In this document: positions 50,677 through 52,761 of the stretch, one piece after another
How positions within the stretch are numbered: the stretch's first letter is position 1
Layout of the letters: each line of letters opens with the position of its first letter
Assembly: GCA_037969175.1 (NCBI GenBank)
Contig: JBBKWX010000157.1
Location: forward strand, 1 to 52,761
Direction: 5' to 3'
Length of the DNA stretch: 52,761 nt
DNA from: JBBKWX01 sp037969175
GTDB taxonomy: Bacteria > Bacteroidota > Bacteroidia > AKYH767-A > JBBKVM01
Notes under the pieces: generated by a model
What the model was told of the DNA's origin: nothing
Seen by the model: only the letters and a program-made list of their open reading frames with translations
Database searches by the model: none
Made by a program: the position numbers and the translations under genes

Positions 50677-52407
50677 TCATCTGACCATTAGTTTTCCTCT
50701 GATCCGGAAATCTTTGGTGTATAATTCAGCCACAAATGAGCCTGCACTCCAGTTTGTAGTATCAATAAAATATCTATTCTCACCGATAATTATTCTGTTT
50801 TTTTCACTTACAAAAACGACTCTTCCACTTTGATCATAAATTCTAAGTTCGCCCTCTGTTATTTTTTTGGAATCAAACTGGAAACAAGTTATGCCTTTTG
50901 AAGGATTTGGAAAAATGGCTGAGAAACTTGAAGGAATTTCCTGAGAAAAAACTTGCGTAAGTACTCCTACTTTAAATTTATAATACCCTGCTGGGGCCGG
51001 CATGGGTCTATATCCCGTTTTACCACTTGCAGACATTGCTTCCAGAAAATAATAGACGGTAGTGCCGGCAACTTGAGCCGGAATGCTACCAAACCATTCA
51101 TTTCCCGGAACTATTCCTTGCATAAGACTAATGCTGGTATAGGGCTGTAAAGTATCTGTAGTATACCACAACGAAACTGCATTCACACCTGATCTATGTT
51201 GTGCTCTTGCTACCACAGGATATGGATTTGAAGTATCAAATGTGTTTTCAAGTTGTTTATGTGTAATCCATAATGGATCTGAACTTCCTACTTCTTTGGT
51301 GATACAGTGCAATGCTCCGGATGCAGATATGATCGAATTACAATTTATACCGATCACATTGTAACCGGGCAAAGCTTCCCGATAAATTCGCAAAGCTGTA
51401 GTATCGTATTGTTGATAATATGTCGGAACCAGAATAGTATTATTTATGAAAACAGAATTTGTGTAAGTCCGGTAAGAAGCAGAAGGAGGATACGCACCGC
51501 CTGTACTTGGAGGCTGAGGAATTCGTATAACTTTCCAGGGAGTCCCGTAAGTAGTTGGATAATTACTTAATACATACAATAGATTTGCTTCTATCTGTGG
51601 ACCATCCGAAACTCCATTTGGATAGGATCCCATCAGCAGGGTCTCCTCATCTAACAGTTTCATATGCATATCAATATGATGAATCCCATCAAATGGCAAT
51701 ACTGTCATTTTCGCATAGCGGTCGAGCCCCATGAATGCTTTCATGATCGTATCGATATTTGCACTTGTCTTTCCCGGATTCTCATCCAGGATCAAATTAC
51801 TGCTGAAACCCAAGCCCATTCCATCCACCATAAAATTTCCACCGGTATGGATCAGATCATATGGAGCAGATGTCATTGAATAAATTGGCAAACCGGTTTT
51901 GGCTGCCAACACATTTGGAACATTATCGTCAGCAGGTCTTGGGCGATTATAGATCCAATCGATCAACAGTAAACTATCAACATCGTTTGTATATACATTC
52001 CATTGTCCATAATCTCTGGCCCAAACAGAATTGAATGGAGCAACCAGATACGTTATGTTACTCAATGGCACACCTGCACTTGTCAGAGAAGACCTTACAG
52101 CGTTTGAATCCGAACAAACTACATATACATGCGTCTGAACACGTGCATGCCTGACGATCTCCGTCAGGATCGACTGATAACCGGTCCAGGTGACCAACAG
52201 CCCATCTATCTCTTCCCATTCTGCCATAGCCCTGATGGGAGAAGCAGGTGGATTACTTATCTGATTTCTTTGAGTGATCTGATCCAGATACGAAGGCATC
52301 ATACTCCTTTCGGAACCTGACATGATATGAGGTAATTGAGCCAACAGATCAGTGGTAGTAAAGATGCAGTATATAAGACTGATAAACAATATTCTAACTA
52401 AGGACAT
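50677..52407 (-). CDS. Secreted agmatine/peptidyl-arginine deiminase family protein with T9SS sorting domain
   Basis: A 576-residue guanidino-modifying-superfamily enzyme with the P. gingivalis PPAD plan. Signal peptide (ILFISLIYCIFTTTDLLAQ), catalytic domain ~45-385, an Ig-like segment (~390-480), then a T9SS tail (AIFPNPSKGITCFQFDSKKI to GSFVAELYTKDFRIRGKLMVR). Catalytic residues are seen: Asp132 (SVWARDYGQW), the Asp of GGNFMVDG, His244 and Asp246 (GIHHIDMHMK), and Cys368 (SGALHCITKEV). The family deiminates arginine, agmatine or peptidyl-arginine, releasing ammonia. The substrate here, peptide arginine or agmatine, cannot be decided. Export and a complete active site suggest an external role. 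A promoter lies 16 nt upstream. Confidence 0.92.
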   Translation of the reverse strand: MSLVRILFISLIYCIFTTTDLLAQLPHIMSGSERSMMPSYLDQITQRNQISNPPASPIRAMAEWEEIDGLLVTWTGYQSILTEIVRHARVQTHVYVVCSDSNAVRSSLTSAGVPLSNITYLVAPFNSVWARDYGQWNVYTNDVDSLLLIDWIYNRPRPADDNVPNVLAAKTGLPIYSMTSAPYDLIHTGGNFMVDGMGLGFSSNLILDENPGKTSANIDTIMKAFMGLDRYAKMTVLPFDGIHHIDMHMKLLDEETLLMGSYPNGVSDGPQIEANLLYVLSNYPTTYGTPWKVIRIPQPPSTGGAYPPSASYRTYTNSVFINNTILVPTYYQQYDTTALRIYREALPGYNVIGINCNSIISASGALHCITKEVGSSDPLWITHKQLENTFDTSNPYPVVARAQHRSGVNAVSLWYTTDTLQPYTSISLMQGIVPGNEWFGSIPAQVAGTTVYYFLEAMSASGKTGYRPMPAPAGYYKFKVGVLTQVFSQEIPSSFSAIFPNPSKGITCFQFDSKKITEGELRIYDQSGRVVFVSEKNRIIIGENRYFIDTTNWSAGSFVAELYTKDFRIRGKLMVR

Positions 52408-52423
52408 TCGCTTGGATTATATC

Positions 52424-52453
52424 CAAATTTACACATTCAGCATTGAATTGCAA
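52424..52453 (-). promoter_or_regulatory. Promoter of the deiminase gene (TTG-N19-TAAATTTG)
   Basis: On the minus strand TTG (52451-52453) and TAAATTTG (52424-52431) are spaced 19 nt, fitting the Bacteroidota consensus. ATG is 16 nt beyond the -7 box. Confidence 0.65.
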
Positions 52454-52761
52454 GTATTGATTTACTGAATTGAATTTTGTAAATTTATTTATCAAACGTA
52501 TTGACATGAATGAAGCATGGTCACATATGAGTCAACCCTCAGATTTGGGACCAGTTGGAGAATCAGCAAAAGTGTTCCTTTGATCTTTATTTTTTTCGCA
52601 TTGTTCTCCGGAATCGGGTTTCTAATCCTGTCGAATTGCATAATAAGTACTTATCTACAAGTGGAATCTGTGCTATTTTTACCACAGAGGTCTCAGAGAT
52701 TTACACAGAGTTCTCAGAGATTGAAGTGAAATTTTCTTTCAATGGACTTTATTTGGTGTTT
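52454..52761. repeat. Right-edge spacer with ACAGAG-type short repeats
   Basis: No gene is supported. ATG at 52507 opens only 25 codons. Positions ~52682-52722 carry the ACAGAGGTCTCAGAGATTTACACAGAGTTCTCAGAG-like dispersed repeat, built from alternating ACAGAG and TCTCAGAG units. A gene may begin beyond the window. Confidence 0.5.

Noticed and set aside
52507..52584. 25-codon frame starting ATG 52507 and the larger plus frame 52517-52729
   Set aside because: The first is too short and ends in TGA; the second runs into ACAGAG repeats, with no family likeness.
1..52761. tRNA, rRNA, CRISPR arrays, transposases, integrase or att sites
   Set aside because: None seen on reading both strands; the direct repeats lack a mobilising gene, so I do not call an insertion sequence.

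Overview
The window reads as chromosomal DNA of a Bacteroidota bacterium, probably a free-living or environmental Chitinophagales/Sphingobacteriales-like lineage. The signs are: type IX secretion (T9SS) C-terminal sorting domains on four secreted proteins, a fused SecDF, a TonB-dependent receptor with a carboxypeptidase-like N-domain, a DUF5606 protein, a Bacteroidota-type AMP nucleosidase next to an orphan HsdR_N protein and holA, and TAnnTTTG -7 promoter boxes in place of Shine-Dalgarno/sigma70 signals. I see no tRNA, rRNA, CRISPR array or transposase. Most of the window is core genome.

Layout. 1-5.8 kb (minus): ndh (cut by the left edge), tatA, secDF, yajQ. 5.9-10 kb (plus): an FG-GAP T9SS protein, a haem/beta-propeller lipoprotein and a DCC-family protein, then a small retropepsin-like protease on the minus strand. 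10.5-14.8 kb: an accessory segment bounded by a 215-bp direct repeat, holding a beta-helix protein and a divergent seven-repeat propeller with a T9SS tail. The latter's natural start is broken by an 11-T run. 14.8-23.6 kb (minus): gyrB-mdh, and a TPR protein/outer-membrane protein/RluA-type synthase set. 23.8-30 kb: a small conserved-looking protein plus ftsE-like ATPase, two glycosyltransferases, a 43-aa membrane peptide, a GT-C type membrane glycosyltransferase and murB. 29.8-39.5 kb (minus): a large hybrid kinase, an M3 peptidase with a DUF5606 protein, and a secreted subtilase. 39.6-50.2 kb: orphan HsdR_N (minus), then on plus AMP nucleosidase, holA, an EVE protein, a TonB receptor, pyrG, yidC, a DUF6438 lipoprotein and hppD. 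50.3-52.4 kb (minus): a ribosomal THX-like protein with a histone-H1-like tail and a secreted deiminase with a T9SS tail.

How the parts fit. The envelope theme is strong: SecDF, TatA and YidC move or insert proteins at the inner membrane; T9SS clients, the TonB receptor and the TPR/barrel pair sit at or beyond the outer membrane; the glycosyltransferases and MurB supply surface glycan and peptidoglycan. Most interesting are the repeat-bounded segment with its homopolymer-interrupted surface protein (candidate ON/OFF gene or sequencing error), three short hairpins headed TAGGAGYG that look like REP elements, and promoters so close to start codons that some mRNAs may be leaderless.
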